This document shows, in pieces, positions 24,445 to 33,031 of a stretch of 64,000 nucleotides of DNA. The notes below the pieces were generated by a model, which had not been told where the DNA came from, ran no database searches, and saw only the letters and a list, made by a program, of their open reading frames with translations. The stretch is from Pseudorhodoferax soli (lineage in GTDB: Bacteria > Pseudomonadota > Gammaproteobacteria > Burkholderiales > Burkholderiaceae_C). How positions within the stretch are numbered: position 1 is the stretch's first letter; each line of letters opens with the position of its first letter. A program made the position numbers and the translations under genes. Location: contig NZ_QPJK01000001.1 of assembly GCF_003337555.1 (NCBI RefSeq), forward strand, positions 62,001-126,000. Direction: 5' to 3'.

Positions 24445-25947
24445 ATGGACCCGAGATTCAGCCAGTTTTCCGTGAAAAATTCCCGCCTTGTGCTGGCCTT
24501 GTTGGCCGCCGGGGCCATCGGCGGCGCTGGCGTGGGGCTGGCGCGCACAGAAGCCGCCCATGCAGCACCTGCACCAACAGTTACAACTGCAACACCTGTA
24601 TCTGTTGCGCTACCGGACTTTTCGTCGATCACGCGGCAGTACGGGCCCGCAGTGGTCAACATCAGCGTGACCGGCAGCGCCGATCCGGCCGATGCGGACG
24701 AACGCGCCGCGCAGCGCGACGACCCGTTTGGCAACGATCCCTTCTTCGAGTTCTTCCGCCGCTTCCAGCAGCCCGGCCAGGGCCAGCGCCCGGGACGCGC
24801 CCCGCGTGAAGAGGCGCCGCTCGTGCGCGGCCAGGGCTCGGGCTTCATCGTCAGCGCCGACGGCACCATCCTGACCAATGCACACGTGGTGAAGGGCGCC
24901 AAGGAGGTCACCGTCAAGCTGACCGACCGGCGCGAGTACCAGGCCAAGGTGCTGGGTGCCGACCCGCGCACCGACGTGGCAGTGCTCAAGATCGACGCCA
25001 AGAACCTGCCCGTCGTCAAGATCGGCACCCCTGCCGACCTGCAGGCCGGCGAATGGGTGCTGGCCATCGGCTCGCCCTTCGGCTTCGAGAACACCGTGAC
25101 GGCCGGCGTCGTCAGCGCCAAGGGCCGCTCGCTGCCCAGCGACAGCGCGGTCTCCTTCATCCAGACCGACGTGGCCGTGAACCCCGGCAACTCTGGCGGG
25201 CCGCTGTTCAACACGCGCGGCGAGGTGGTGGGCATCAACTCGCAGATCTACAGCCGCACGGGTGGCTACCAGGGTGTGTCGTTCGCCATCCCGATCGACC
25301 TGGCGGGCCGCATCCAGCAGCAGATCGTGCAGCACGGCAAGGTCGAGCATGCGCGGCTGGGCGTGGCCATCCAGGAGGTGAACCAGACCCTGGCCGACTC
25401 CTTCAAGCTGGACAAGCCGGAGGGGGCGCTGGTGGCCAGCGTCGAGAAGGGCGGCCCGGCCGAGAAGGCCGGCCTGCAGCCCGGCGACGTGATCCGCGCC
25501 ATCGACGGCAAGACCATCGTGGCCTCGGGCGACCTGCCGGCGGCCATCGGCCTGTCCGCCCCGGGCGACACCGTCAAGCTGGATGTCTGGCGCAAGGGCA
25601 GTGCCCAGGAGATCCGCGCCAGGCTCGGCGGCGCCAAGGACCAGGCCGTGGCCGCCACCACGCCGGACGCCGCCGCGCAAGGCCGGCTGGGCCTGGCGCT
25701 GCGCGCGCTGCAGCCGCAGGAGCGCCAGGCCGCCGGCCTGGCCGATGGCGGGCTGGTGGTCGAGCAGGTCGGTGGCGCCGCGGCCCGCGCCGGCGTCGAG
25801 GCCGGGGATGTGCTGCTGGCCATCAACGGCACGCCGGTCAGCAGCACCGAGCAGGCCCGCGCCGCCGTCGCCAAGGCCGACAAGTCGGTGGCACTGTTGA
25901 TCCAGCGCGGCGAGGAAAAGATCTTCGTGCCGGTGCGCCTGGGTTGA
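24445..25947 (+). CDS. degP: DegP/HtrA-family periplasmic serine protease with two PDZ domains
   Basis: A 500-residue protease-chaperone of the Do family, acting on misfolded periplasmic or outer-membrane proteins. It has an N-terminal signal or anchor (about 12-38, ending near AHA-AP), a trypsin-like domain with the full triad His147 (TNAHVV), Asp177 (RTDVAVLKID) and Ser250 (GNSGGPLF), then two PDZ domains (about 290-375 and 410-500: ARLGVAIQEV, GRLGLALRAL, AGVEAGDVLLAING). The start is the ATG at 24445, 8 bases after a GAAGGA ribosome site; the ATG at 24436 overlaps that site. It is divergent from the kinase array and ends in a strong hairpin. MucD-like and DegQ-like names would fit equally; the class is certain, the paralog is not. 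Confidence 0.93.
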   Translation: MDPRFSQFSVKNSRLVLALLAAGAIGGAGVGLARTEAAHAAPAPTVTTATPVSVALPDFSSITRQYGPAVVNISVTGSADPADADERAAQRDDPFGNDPFFEFFRRFQQPGQGQRPGRAPREEAPLVRGQGSGFIVSADGTILTNAHVVKGAKEVTVKLTDRREYQAKVLGADPRTDVAVLKIDAKNLPVVKIGTPADLQAGEWVLAIGSPFGFENTVTAGVVSAKGRSLPSDSAVSFIQTDVAVNPGNSGGPLFNTRGEVVGINSQIYSRTGGYQGVSFAIPIDLAGRIQQQIVQHGKVEHARLGVAIQEVNQTLADSFKLDKPEGALVASVEKGGPAEKAGLQPGDVIRAIDGKTIVASGDLPAAIGLSAPGDTVKLDVWRKGSAQEIRARLGGAKDQAVAATTPDAAAQGRLGLALRALQPQERQAAGLADGGLVVEQVGGAAARAGVEAGDVLLAINGTPVSSTEQARAAVAKADKSVALLIQRGEEKIFVPVRLG

Positions 25948-25953
25948 CGGCCG

Positions 25954-25983
25954 GGCCGCTGTAGGCCTGCGACTACAGCGGCC
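25954..25983 (+). terminator. Hairpin terminator after degP
   Basis: Seven bases after the degP stop, GGCCGCTGTAG and CTACAGCGGCC form a perfect 11-base-pair stem with an 8-base loop. There is no clear T-run, so it may act with Rho or mainly stabilise the 3' end. Confidence 0.7.
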
Positions 25984-26079
25984 GGCGCCCCCACGCCGTG
26001 CGCGTGCGGGGCGCTGGCCGGCAGCTGGCCGTGCGGCTCCAGGCGACCATCGGGCCACAGCACCCAACAGGAGAACACC

Positions 26080-26352
26080 ATGGCAACGCCCGACCGCCCT
26101 GCAGAACCCACGCCCGCACGTCCTGCGCACACCGACAGCGCGCTCGAATCGCTGGGCAAGGCCATCACCGATCCGCTGCGCGAATCGGCAGGCGATGTGG
26201 ACGAGGCCACCCGCCAGGCACGCGCGCGTGCCCAGGACAGGGCCGACGCCGAGGCCGCACGCGAGGCCGAAGCCGAGGCCCTGGAGCGCGCCGAAGAAGA
26301 CCGCGCCCGCGTTCGCACCCAGCCACCCCCCTCCCCCGTCACGGGCCGCTGA
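26080..26352 (+). CDS. Small charged hypothetical protein
   Basis: A 90-residue protein I do not recognise. The start has a good AGGAGA ribosome site 5 bases upstream. The N-terminal third is Pro/Ala-rich, and residues from about 35 to 80 are a highly charged Ala/Arg/Glu stretch (AREAEAEALERAEEDRARVR) likely to form one long helix. There is no signal peptide, membrane segment or cysteine. It lies alone between degP and the thioredoxin-like gene. Codon use matches its neighbours, which with the ribosome site supports a real gene. Confidence 0.6.
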   Translation: MATPDRPAEPTPARPAHTDSALESLGKAITDPLRESAGDVDEATRQARARAQDRADAEAAREAEAEALERAEEDRARVRTQPPPSPVTGR

Positions 26353-26376
26353 GCCCTTCGCCTCTACCATCCGGCC

Positions 26377-26706
26377 ATGTCTGCACCCTACTCCTCCGAC
26401 GAACCCGGCCGCGCCGAGGTCGATGCCATGCGCGGCCCGGTGTTGCTGGAATTCGGCGACAACTTCTGCGGCTTTTGCCGCGCCGCCCAGCCCGCCATCG
26501 CGCGCGCGCTGGAGGACCGGCCCGATGTGCGCCACATCAAGATCGCCGACGGCCGGGGCCGGCCGCTGGGCCGCTCGTTCAGCGTCAAGCTGTGGCCCAC
26601 GCTGGTGTTCCTGCAGGATGGCAAGGAAGTCGAGCGGCTGGTGCGCCCTGTCGATCACCATCCGGTGGCCAAGGCCTTGCGGGCCCTGGCAGACAGCCCG
26701 GCTTAA
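26377..26706 (+). CDS. Thioredoxin-fold protein (CGFC)
   Basis: A 109-residue cytoplasmic thioredoxin-like protein. Strand LLEFGDNFCGFC places the redox pair at Cys31 and Cys34 with an unusual CGFC centre in place of CGPC. The cis-proline loop is LWPTLVFLQDGKEV. There is no signal sequence, so it probably acts as a general disulfide reductase or a peroxide-related helper in the cytoplasm. No obvious ribosome site precedes the ATG. It lies 24 bases after the small charged protein and 51 before the TerB-like gene, same strand. Confidence 0.85.
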   Translation: MSAPYSSDEPGRAEVDAMRGPVLLEFGDNFCGFCRAAQPAIARALEDRPDVRHIKIADGRGRPLGRSFSVKLWPTLVFLQDGKEVERLVRPVDHHPVAKALRALADSPA

Positions 26707-26757
26707 GCTTCGGCCCGCCCCGCCGCCGGGGCATTCCAAGCTGCCGAGAACTTTCCC

Positions 26758-27696
26758 ATGACCGCTGAAGAAACCCGGGCCATCCTGTCGCTGGCCCTGA
26801 TGGCCGCCTTCGTCGATGGCGACAAGCACGAGCGCGAACGCGCCGAGATCCGCCGCATCGCCGACAACCTGGCCCAGGCCGATGGCGTGCACCTGCCCAC
26901 GCTGGTGCAGGACGTGCTGATGAAGCGCGTGCAACTGGCCGGCATCGCCGCCGCGCTGCCCGGTGCCGATGCGCGCCAGCTGGCCTACGAGATGGCGGTC
27001 TGCGTCTGCGATGCCGACGGCCTGCACTCGCCGGCCGAGCTGCGCTTCCTCGAAGAGGCCAAGGCTGCGCTTGCCTTGGCGCCCGCCGCTGCCGACGGCT
27101 TCCTGCAACAGGCCGACGCCGTGGCGGCCGCGCCGCTGGTGGCCGCCGACGCAGCCCCTGTGCCGGCCAAGCCCGCCGTGGACGAAGCCGCGCTCGACAA
27201 GTCCATCCTGAATGCCGCCATCCTCAACGGCGCGCTCGAGTTGCTGCCCGAGAGCCTCTCCACCATGGCCATCATCCCCTTGCAGATGCGCCTGGTGTTC
27301 AACGTCGGCAAGGCGCACGGCTACCAGCTGGACAGTGGCCACATCAAGGATTTCCTCGCCACCGTGGGCGTGGGCCTGACTTCGCAGTACCTGGAGCAGG
27401 CCGGCCGCAAGCTGCTGGGGGGCTTGCTCGGCAAGCTCGGCGGCGGATTGCTGGGCGGCGTCGGCCGGCAGGCCGTCAGCTCGGGCATGAGCTTTGCCAC
27501 CACCTACGCGCTGGGCCATGTGGCCAAGCGCTACTACGCCGGTGGCCGCGTGTTGTCCACCCAGTTGCTCAAGGACAGCTATGCCAGCCTGACGCAGCAG
27601 GCCCAGGGCCTGCACCAGCAGTACCTGCCGCAGATGCGCGAGCAGGCGCGCACGCTGGACGCGGCCAAGGTCATGGCCCTGGTGCGCGGAAGGTAG
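26758..27696 (+). CDS. TerB-like protein with C-terminal DUF697-like region
   Basis: A 312-residue protein. The first ~110 residues resemble the TerB fold (LSLALMAAFVDGDKHERERAEI, then CDADGLHSPAELRFLEEA), a helical metal-binding-type domain linked to tellurite and phage stress in other systems. After an Ala/Pro-rich hinge (about 105-140), the rest resembles DUF697/YcjF-type proteins (MRLVFNVGKAHGYQL, a Gly/Leu-rich stretch LLGGLLGKLGGGLLGG, and ATTYALGHVAKRYYAGGR), which often pair with membrane-associated GTPases. No GTPase is next to it here. Function is unknown; membrane contact through the Gly/Leu segment is an inference. Confidence 0.7.
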   Translation: MTAEETRAILSLALMAAFVDGDKHERERAEIRRIADNLAQADGVHLPTLVQDVLMKRVQLAGIAAALPGADARQLAYEMAVCVCDADGLHSPAELRFLEEAKAALALAPAAADGFLQQADAVAAAPLVAADAAPVPAKPAVDEAALDKSILNAAILNGALELLPESLSTMAIIPLQMRLVFNVGKAHGYQLDSGHIKDFLATVGVGLTSQYLEQAGRKLLGGLLGKLGGGLLGGVGRQAVSSGMSFATTYALGHVAKRYYAGGRVLSTQLLKDSYASLTQQAQGLHQQYLPQMREQARTLDAAKVMALVRGR

Positions 27697-27809
27697 GCCG
27701 GCTCAGAACGCAAGACAGAACCGACGCGCGCCACGCGGGGTGAGAGCGGTTCGTTCACGCGTACTCGAGCCAGCGGCCCGCGCGCAGGCCTGTGCTATAC
27801 GTGCCATCC

Positions 27810-28556
27810 ATGCCGCCGAAACCACCGTTCACGCTGAATCTGCGCAGCTACGGCTTGGCCGCGGACGAACACCGCCACGACCACGCCCAGCTCGTGCTGC
27901 CGCTGGCCGGCCGGCTGCTGCTGGACATCGGCGGCCGCGAGCGCTTGCTCGGCCAGGGCCAGGCCGCCTTCGTCGACACCGGCATGCGCCACACCCAGGT
28001 GTCCCACGAGCGCAACCAGGCGCTGGTCCTGGACCTTGATGCACATCACGTGCCGCTGCCTTTGCTGGAGCGGCTGGCCGCCCAGCCCTACCAGGCCGTT
28101 GCGCCAGCGGCCTGGCGGCTCATCGACTACATGGGCCTGGTGCTGCAGGGCGGGCCGGCCACCACCGGCCGGCTGCAGCACTGGGTGCCGCTGTTGCTGG
28201 ACCAGCTGGGCCAGCAGGCGCCGCGCGCGGTGTCACGGCTCGGCCCACTGCTGGCCCGGGTGCAGGCCGAGCCCGGTGCGCCGTGGACCGCGGAGCGCAT
28301 GGCGCAGGAGGTCCACCTGAGCGTGAGCCGGCTGCATGCCCTGTTCCGCAGCGAGCTCGGCAGCACGCCCGCGGCCTGGCTGCAGCAGCTGCGGCTGGAG
28401 CGCGTGCGCGAAGGGCTGGTCGGCAGCAACCGGCCCATCGCCGAACTGGCGCTGGCGGCCGGCTACGCCGACCAGAACGCGCTGACGCGCGCGATGCGGC
28501 GCTCCACCGGCAGCACGCCGGCCGCCATCCGGCGCGCGGCGCGAGACGCGGCCTAA
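27810..28556 (+). CDS. AraC-family transcriptional regulator
   Basis: A 248-residue regulator with an N-terminal cupin-type sensor (about 15-95: DEHRHDHAQLVLPLAG, TGMRHTQVSH) and a C-terminal double helix-turn-helix (about 155-245: ERMAQEVHLSVSRLHALFR, IAELALAAGYADQNALTRAMRR, STGSTPAAIRR). I start at the ATG (MPPKPPFTL); an in-frame GTG at 27792 is embedded in GTGCTATAC, which looks more like an extended -10 element and would make the mRNA nearly leaderless. The DMT exporter starts 53 bases downstream on the same strand and is the obvious target. Confidence 0.88.
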   Translation: MPPKPPFTLNLRSYGLAADEHRHDHAQLVLPLAGRLLLDIGGRERLLGQGQAAFVDTGMRHTQVSHERNQALVLDLDAHHVPLPLLERLAAQPYQAVAPAAWRLIDYMGLVLQGGPATTGRLQHWVPLLLDQLGQQAPRAVSRLGPLLARVQAEPGAPWTAERMAQEVHLSVSRLHALFRSELGSTPAAWLQQLRLERVREGLVGSNRPIAELALAAGYADQNALTRAMRRSTGSTPAAIRRAARDAA

Positions 28557-28609
28557 AACAGAGCAGCCGCGGCCGAGACGGCAGCCACCGGCCGCGCCAC
28601 AGTGGCGGC

Positions 28610-29569
28610 ATGGCTTCCTCGCTTTCCTCCACCCCGGCCCAAGGCATCTGGACCGGCATCCTGTGCGGCATGGCCGCGGGGGCCCTCTGGGGCCTGGTGT
28701 TCCTCGCGCCCGCGCTGGCGCACGGCTTCACGCCGCTGCAGCTGACGGCGGGCCGCTTCCTGGCCTACGGCCTCATCGCCAGCGCGCTGCTGCTGCCGCG
28801 CTGGCGCCGGCTGTCCACGCAGCTGGGCCGGGCCGACTGGCGCCTGCTGGCGCGCCTGGCGCTGCTGGGCAACACGCTGTACTACGTGCTGCTGGCAAGC
28901 GCCGTGCAGCGTGGCGGCATCGCCATGACCTCGCTGGTGATCGGCTTCCTGCCCGTGGCGGTCACCGTGATCGGCAGCCGCGCGCACGGCGCGGTGCCCT
29001 TGCGCCGGCTCGTCCCCTCGCTGCTGTGCGGGCTGGCCGGCATCCTGTGCATCGGCTGGCAATCGCTGGGCGGTGGCGCGGCGGCCTCGCCGGTGGGCCT
29101 GCTCTGCGCGGTGGGCGCCCTGGCGTCATGGACCGCCTATGCCGTCGGCAACGCACGCGCACTGGCGCAGCGCCCGCAGGTCTCGGTGCAGGACTGGAAC
29201 CTCGCCACCGGCGTGGCCACCGGCGCCCAGGCCCTGCTGCTGCTGCCGTTCGCGCTGCTGCTGGATGCAGGCACGCACGCCGGCGCGGACTGGCTGCGCC
29301 TGGCCGGCGTGGTGGTGGGCGTGGCGCTGGCCGCGTCCATGGTCGGCAACGCGCTGTGGAACCGCATGAGCCGGCTGCTGCCGCTGACCATGGTGGGCCA
29401 GATGATCCTGTTCGAAACCCTGTTCGCGCTGCTCTACGGCTTCCTGTGGGAATGGCGCACGCCCAGCGCAGCGGAATGGCTGGCCATGGCCTGCGTGGGC
29501 GCCAGCGTGCTGAGCTGCGTGCAGGCGCACCGCCGGCCCGCGCCCAGCCGCTATGCTGCGGCCGCATGA
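28610..29569 (+). CDS. EamA/DMT-family membrane exporter
   Basis: A 319-residue inner-membrane protein with about ten hydrophobic segments in two EamA-like halves (GILCGMAAGALWGLVFLAPAL at the start; VGLLCAVGALASWTAYAVGN opening the second half). The family exports amino acids, nucleosides or other metabolites, or takes up related solutes. It follows an AraC regulator and overlaps the next gene by ATGA. Substrate cannot be read from sequence. Confidence 0.87.
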   Translation: MASSLSSTPAQGIWTGILCGMAAGALWGLVFLAPALAHGFTPLQLTAGRFLAYGLIASALLLPRWRRLSTQLGRADWRLLARLALLGNTLYYVLLASAVQRGGIAMTSLVIGFLPVAVTVIGSRAHGAVPLRRLVPSLLCGLAGILCIGWQSLGGGAAASPVGLLCAVGALASWTAYAVGNARALAQRPQVSVQDWNLATGVATGAQALLLLPFALLLDAGTHAGADWLRLAGVVVGVALAASMVGNALWNRMSRLLPLTMVGQMILFETLFALLYGFLWEWRTPSAAEWLAMACVGASVLSCVQAHRRPAPSRYAAAA

Positions 29570-30795
29570 CCGCACCGACTGCCGATGCCTTCGCGCAAGC
29601 CAAGACCCTGTTCCTCGATGCCGTGGGCCTGACGGAGGCCGGCCGGCACGCCGAGGCCGAGACCCGGCTCGAAGCCGCGGCGGCCCTGGTGCCGGACCGG
29701 CCCTCCACCTTGCTGAACCTGGGCGTGGTGCGGCTGCGCCTGGGCCGGCCCGGCGATGCACTGCGCGCGCTCGATGCCCTGGCCGCGCTGGAGCCCGCCA
29801 ACCCGGCCGGCCGCTTCCAGCGCGCGCTGGCCCTGAACCAGCTCGGCCGCCATGGCGACGCGCTGGCGCTGCTGGACGCGCTGCTGGCCGACCACCCGGC
29901 TACCGCCGCCGCCCACCAGCTGCGCGGGCAGACCCTGCAGGCGCTGGAGCGCCATGCCGACGCCCTGCCCGCCTACGAACGTGCGCTCGCGCTCGACCCA
30001 GGCCTCGCCGAAGCCAGCCTGTTGCTGGGCCAGCTGCTGCGCGACCTGCAGCGCCCGGACGCCGCGCGCGCCGCCTTCGAGCAGGCCCTGGCGGCGGGCG
30101 CCGACGCCGCGCTGTGCCGCTACTTCCTGGCCGGCCTGGGTGCCGGCGAGGCGCCCGCCGGCGCGCCGCAGGCCTATGTGCGCGGCCTCTTCGACAGCTA
30201 TGCCGACGACTTCGAACCGCATCTTCTGAACGTGCTGCGCTACCGCGCCCACGAGGCCGCGGCGCAGGCGGCCGCGGCCGCCCTGGCCGGCACGCCGGTG
30301 GACGCCGCGCTGGACCTGGGCTGCGGCACCGGCCTGTGCGGCCCGCTGCTGCGCCCGCTGGCGCGCCGCCTGCAAGGCCTGGACCTCTCGCCCACGATGC
30401 TGGAGCAGGCCCGCGCGCGCGGCTGCTACGACCGGCTGGTGCAGGCCGACCTCACGGCCTACCTGCAGCAGACGCCCGAACGCTACGGCCTGGTTGCGGC
30501 CGCCGACGTGTTCATCTATGTCGGCGCGCTCGAGCCGGTGTTCGCGGGCGTGCGGCGCGTGCTGCAGCCCGGCGGCGTGTTCGCGTTCTCGGTGGAGTCG
30601 TCGGACGGACAGGCGCTGCAACTGCGGCCCAGCCTGCGCTACGCGCACGGCGCGGACCACCTGCGCGCGCTGGCCGCACAGCACGGCCTGGAGATCGTGC
30701 AGGCACAGCCCCTCGTGCTGCGCGAAGACCAGCGCCAGCCCATCCAGGGCCAGGTGCTGTGCCTGCGCGCGCCGGGTGGCGCCGCGACGGGCTGA
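29566..30795 (+). CDS. TPR-repeat protein fused to a SAM-dependent methyltransferase
   Basis: A 409-residue two-domain protein. Residues about 5-195 are five TPR-type helical repeats (GRHAEAETRLEAAAALVPDRP, ALPAYERALALDPGLAEAS, ARAAFEQALAAG). A linker containing YVRGLFDSYADDFEPHLL leads to a class I methyltransferase (about 240-400) with motif I ALDLGCGTGLCG, LQGLDLSPTMLEQARARG and LVAAADVFIYVGAL. The linker and fold resemble bacterial TPR-methyltransferases whose substrates are unknown. Its ATG overlaps the stop of the exporter (ATGA), so the two are co-translated. Confidence 0.85.
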   Translation: MTAPTADAFAQAKTLFLDAVGLTEAGRHAEAETRLEAAAALVPDRPSTLLNLGVVRLRLGRPGDALRALDALAALEPANPAGRFQRALALNQLGRHGDALALLDALLADHPATAAAHQLRGQTLQALERHADALPAYERALALDPGLAEASLLLGQLLRDLQRPDAARAAFEQALAAGADAALCRYFLAGLGAGEAPAGAPQAYVRGLFDSYADDFEPHLLNVLRYRAHEAAAQAAAAALAGTPVDAALDLGCGTGLCGPLLRPLARRLQGLDLSPTMLEQARARGCYDRLVQADLTAYLQQTPERYGLVAAADVFIYVGALEPVFAGVRRVLQPGGVFAFSVESSDGQALQLRPSLRYAHGADHLRALAAQHGLEIVQAQPLVLREDQRQPIQGQVLCLRAPGGAATG

Positions 30796-30908
30796 CCGCG
30801 GAACATCCGGACGCGGCCGGACTCCATCGCCAGTCCTGCCGGCGCCGCACCGGCTGCCTGCGGGGGCGTCCGACACCTTCATCCAACCTTTTGCCCAGGA
30901 GAGCTTCG

Positions 30909-31715
30909 ATGAGCATTGCACGCAGATCCTTCCTTGGTGCCGCACTCGGCGCGGCCAGCATCGGCCCGCACGCCTGGGCGCAGCCCGCCAGCGCCCCTTA
31001 CCAGCCGCAGGTCGGCCAGGGCGGCAAGGACGTGGTGTGGGTGCCGACCTCGCAGACCCTGGTCGATCGCATGCTGGACATGGCCGGACTCACGCCGCAG
31101 GATCGGCTGGTCGACCTGGGCTCGGGCGACGGCCGGCTCGTGATCACGGCGGCCAAGCGCGGCGCACGTGCGCGCGGCATCGAATACAACCCCGACATGG
31201 TGGCGCTGTCGCGGCGCGCCGCCGAAGCCGAGGGCGTTGCGGGCCGGGCCAGCTTCGAGCAGGCCGACATCTTCGCGTCCGACTTCTCCGAAGCCACCGT
31301 GGTCACGCTGTTCCTGCTGCCCAACCTGAACATGCGGTTGCGGCCCACACTGCTGGGCATGCCGGCCGGCACGCGCGTGCTGTCCAACTCCTTCACGATG
31401 GAGGACTGGGAGCCCGACGACTCGTTCAACGTCGTCGAGGGCTGCGCAGGCTATTGCAATGCGCTCAAGTGGGTGGTGCCGGCCAAGGTGGGCGGCAACT
31501 GGCAGCTGGGCGGCGAGCGGCTGCAGCTCACGCAGAGCTTCCAGAAGCTGGAAGGCCGCCTGGGGCCGGCTTCACCGCTGGCCGCAGCGCGGCTGGACGG
31601 CGCGAACATCCGCTTCACGGCCGGCGGGCGGACCTATGCGGGGCAGGTGGCCGGCAACACCATGCGCGGCACCGTGGACGGCGCCCCGTGGAGCGCCACC
31701 CGCGTGGCGGGCTGA
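30909..31715 (+). CDS. SAM-dependent methyltransferase with an export signal
   Basis: A 268-residue protein. After a CAGGAGAG ribosome site the N-terminus reads MSIARRSFLGAALGAAS then HAWAQPA, a twin-arginine-like signal peptide with an Ala-x-Ala cleavage site. The next ~150 residues are a class I methyltransferase (DRLVDLGSGDGRLVITAA, ARGIEYNPDMVALSRR, ADIFASDFSEATVVTLFLLP). The last ~80 residues (GNWQLGGERLQLTQSF and later repeats) form a small beta-rich tail. The methyltransferase core needs SAM, which is not expected in the periplasm, so either the signal is a membrane anchor or the enzyme folds and loads SAM before Tat export. Substrate unknown. Confidence 0.8.
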   Translation: MSIARRSFLGAALGAASIGPHAWAQPASAPYQPQVGQGGKDVVWVPTSQTLVDRMLDMAGLTPQDRLVDLGSGDGRLVITAAKRGARARGIEYNPDMVALSRRAAEAEGVAGRASFEQADIFASDFSEATVVTLFLLPNLNMRLRPTLLGMPAGTRVLSNSFTMEDWEPDDSFNVVEGCAGYCNALKWVVPAKVGGNWQLGGERLQLTQSFQKLEGRLGPASPLAAARLDGANIRFTAGGRTYAGQVAGNTMRGTVDGAPWSATRVAG

Positions 31716-31721
31716 AGGCCT

Positions 31722-32876
31722 TCAGGCCGTTGCAGTCTGCCGCGGCCGGCGCGGCGCGGGCGATACCGCCGGCTCCGCCACCGCGTTGCGCGCCGACAGG
31801 TCGATCGGCGCGGCCGTCGGCAGGCCCTCGAAATCCAGCCACTGGTGGCGCTCGAAGTCGTACAGCTTGCAGGTGCGCAGCGTGCGCAGCATCGAGAACA
31901 GCGACAGCGGCTCCACCACCAGCCGGTTGCCCAGCAGCGTGTTCATGCGCTTTTGCGCCGGCAGCAGCAGGTAGCTGGGAATGCCGTGGTGCGCATGGTG
32001 GGCGGCATGGCAGTAGACGTTGTTGACCATCTTGCTGAACCAGTCGGGCGTGGTCAGCACGGTGGAGCACAGCTCGGGCGCGTAATCGCCGGAGCGTGCG
32101 ATGTCGCCCTTGAACCAGGGGATGTTGGGGTGCGTGTGCATCAGGTACAGCGTGGCGCTGCTGATCCAGAAGTGCAGCATCAGCGGACCGAACCAGCCCA
32201 GCAGCACGGCCGTGCCGGCCTCGATGGGGGCGATGCGCGGCGCCACCAGCGCCAGGAAGGCCACCATGCCACCATGGAACAGCACCAGCGGCACGGCATA
32301 GGCCATGGACACGCCGCGCTGCTCCAGGGGTGTGCGCACGTTGGGCCACACGCGCGTGGGAATCCAGCGCACCAGCCAGTACACGAACAGGCCGAACACG
32401 TTGGGCGCGCGGCACAGGCGCTCGGCCAGTTGCTGCAGCGGGCTCAGCGCGTCGTACTCGGCCTTGGAGAACGGGCGGTAGAAGTCGAAGTGGTCGCCGT
32501 TGGTGCGCGGGTGGTGCACGTGGTTGTGGTCATGCGTCCACATCCGGTAGTTCTGCACCGAGGGCACGCCCAGGGCCAGGGCGGCGATCCAGTTCCAGCG
32601 GCGGCTGGCGAAGAGCGTGCGGTGCGAAGCATCGTGCGCCAGCGTGTACATGGAGGTCAGGCGGATGCCCAGCAGCACGCTGGCCAGGATCTTCCAGCCC
32701 AGCGTGGGCGCCAGCAGCACGGCGGCCCACAGGCCCCAGTACAGCGCGCCATCGCGCAGCAGCAGCAACGCGCCGCTCTTGTTGCGCGGCGTGGCAAAGA
32801 CGGACAGCTCGCGGATCAGCTGGCCCCGCGAGATCGCAGGCGGGGTGGCGGACAACGGCGCGGCGGTGGATCGCAT
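31722..32876 (-). CDS. Membrane fatty acid desaturase
   Basis: A 384-residue integral membrane di-iron desaturase. Histidine clusters HDASH, HDHNHVHH and HAAHHAHH bind the iron pair. Hydrophobic segments at about 45-90 and 180-240 form the membrane part. It should introduce a double bond into a fatty acyl chain of membrane lipids. I start at the ATG at 32876, preceded by GGGAG; the open frame continues upstream without a ribosome site. It is convergent with the exported methyltransferase (6 bases between stops) and divergent from the DnaJ-like gene. Confidence 0.9.
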   Translation of the reverse strand: MRSTAAPLSATPPAISRGQLIRELSVFATPRNKSGALLLLRDGALYWGLWAAVLLAPTLGWKILASVLLGIRLTSMYTLAHDASHRTLFASRRWNWIAALALGVPSVQNYRMWTHDHNHVHHPRTNGDHFDFYRPFSKAEYDALSPLQQLAERLCRAPNVFGLFVYWLVRWIPTRVWPNVRTPLEQRGVSMAYAVPLVLFHGGMVAFLALVAPRIAPIEAGTAVLLGWFGPLMLHFWISSATLYLMHTHPNIPWFKGDIARSGDYAPELCSTVLTTPDWFSKMVNNVYCHAAHHAHHGIPSYLLLPAQKRMNTLLGNRLVVEPLSLFSMLRTLRTCKLYDFERHQWLDFEGLPTAAPIDLSARNAVAEPAVSPAPRRPRQTATA

Positions 32877-33031
32877 CGGAACTCCCTGTAACTTGTTGTG
32901 ACACGAGCTGGCGATTTGAGCCTGCCGCACCCGGGCTCGGTGGGCCGAAAAGCAGGGGAAAAACCGGCCGTCTCCAAAAATGCTGCAGCGCAACAACATC
33001 GGCTACCATCGTCGCTGGAGAGAACAAGCAC

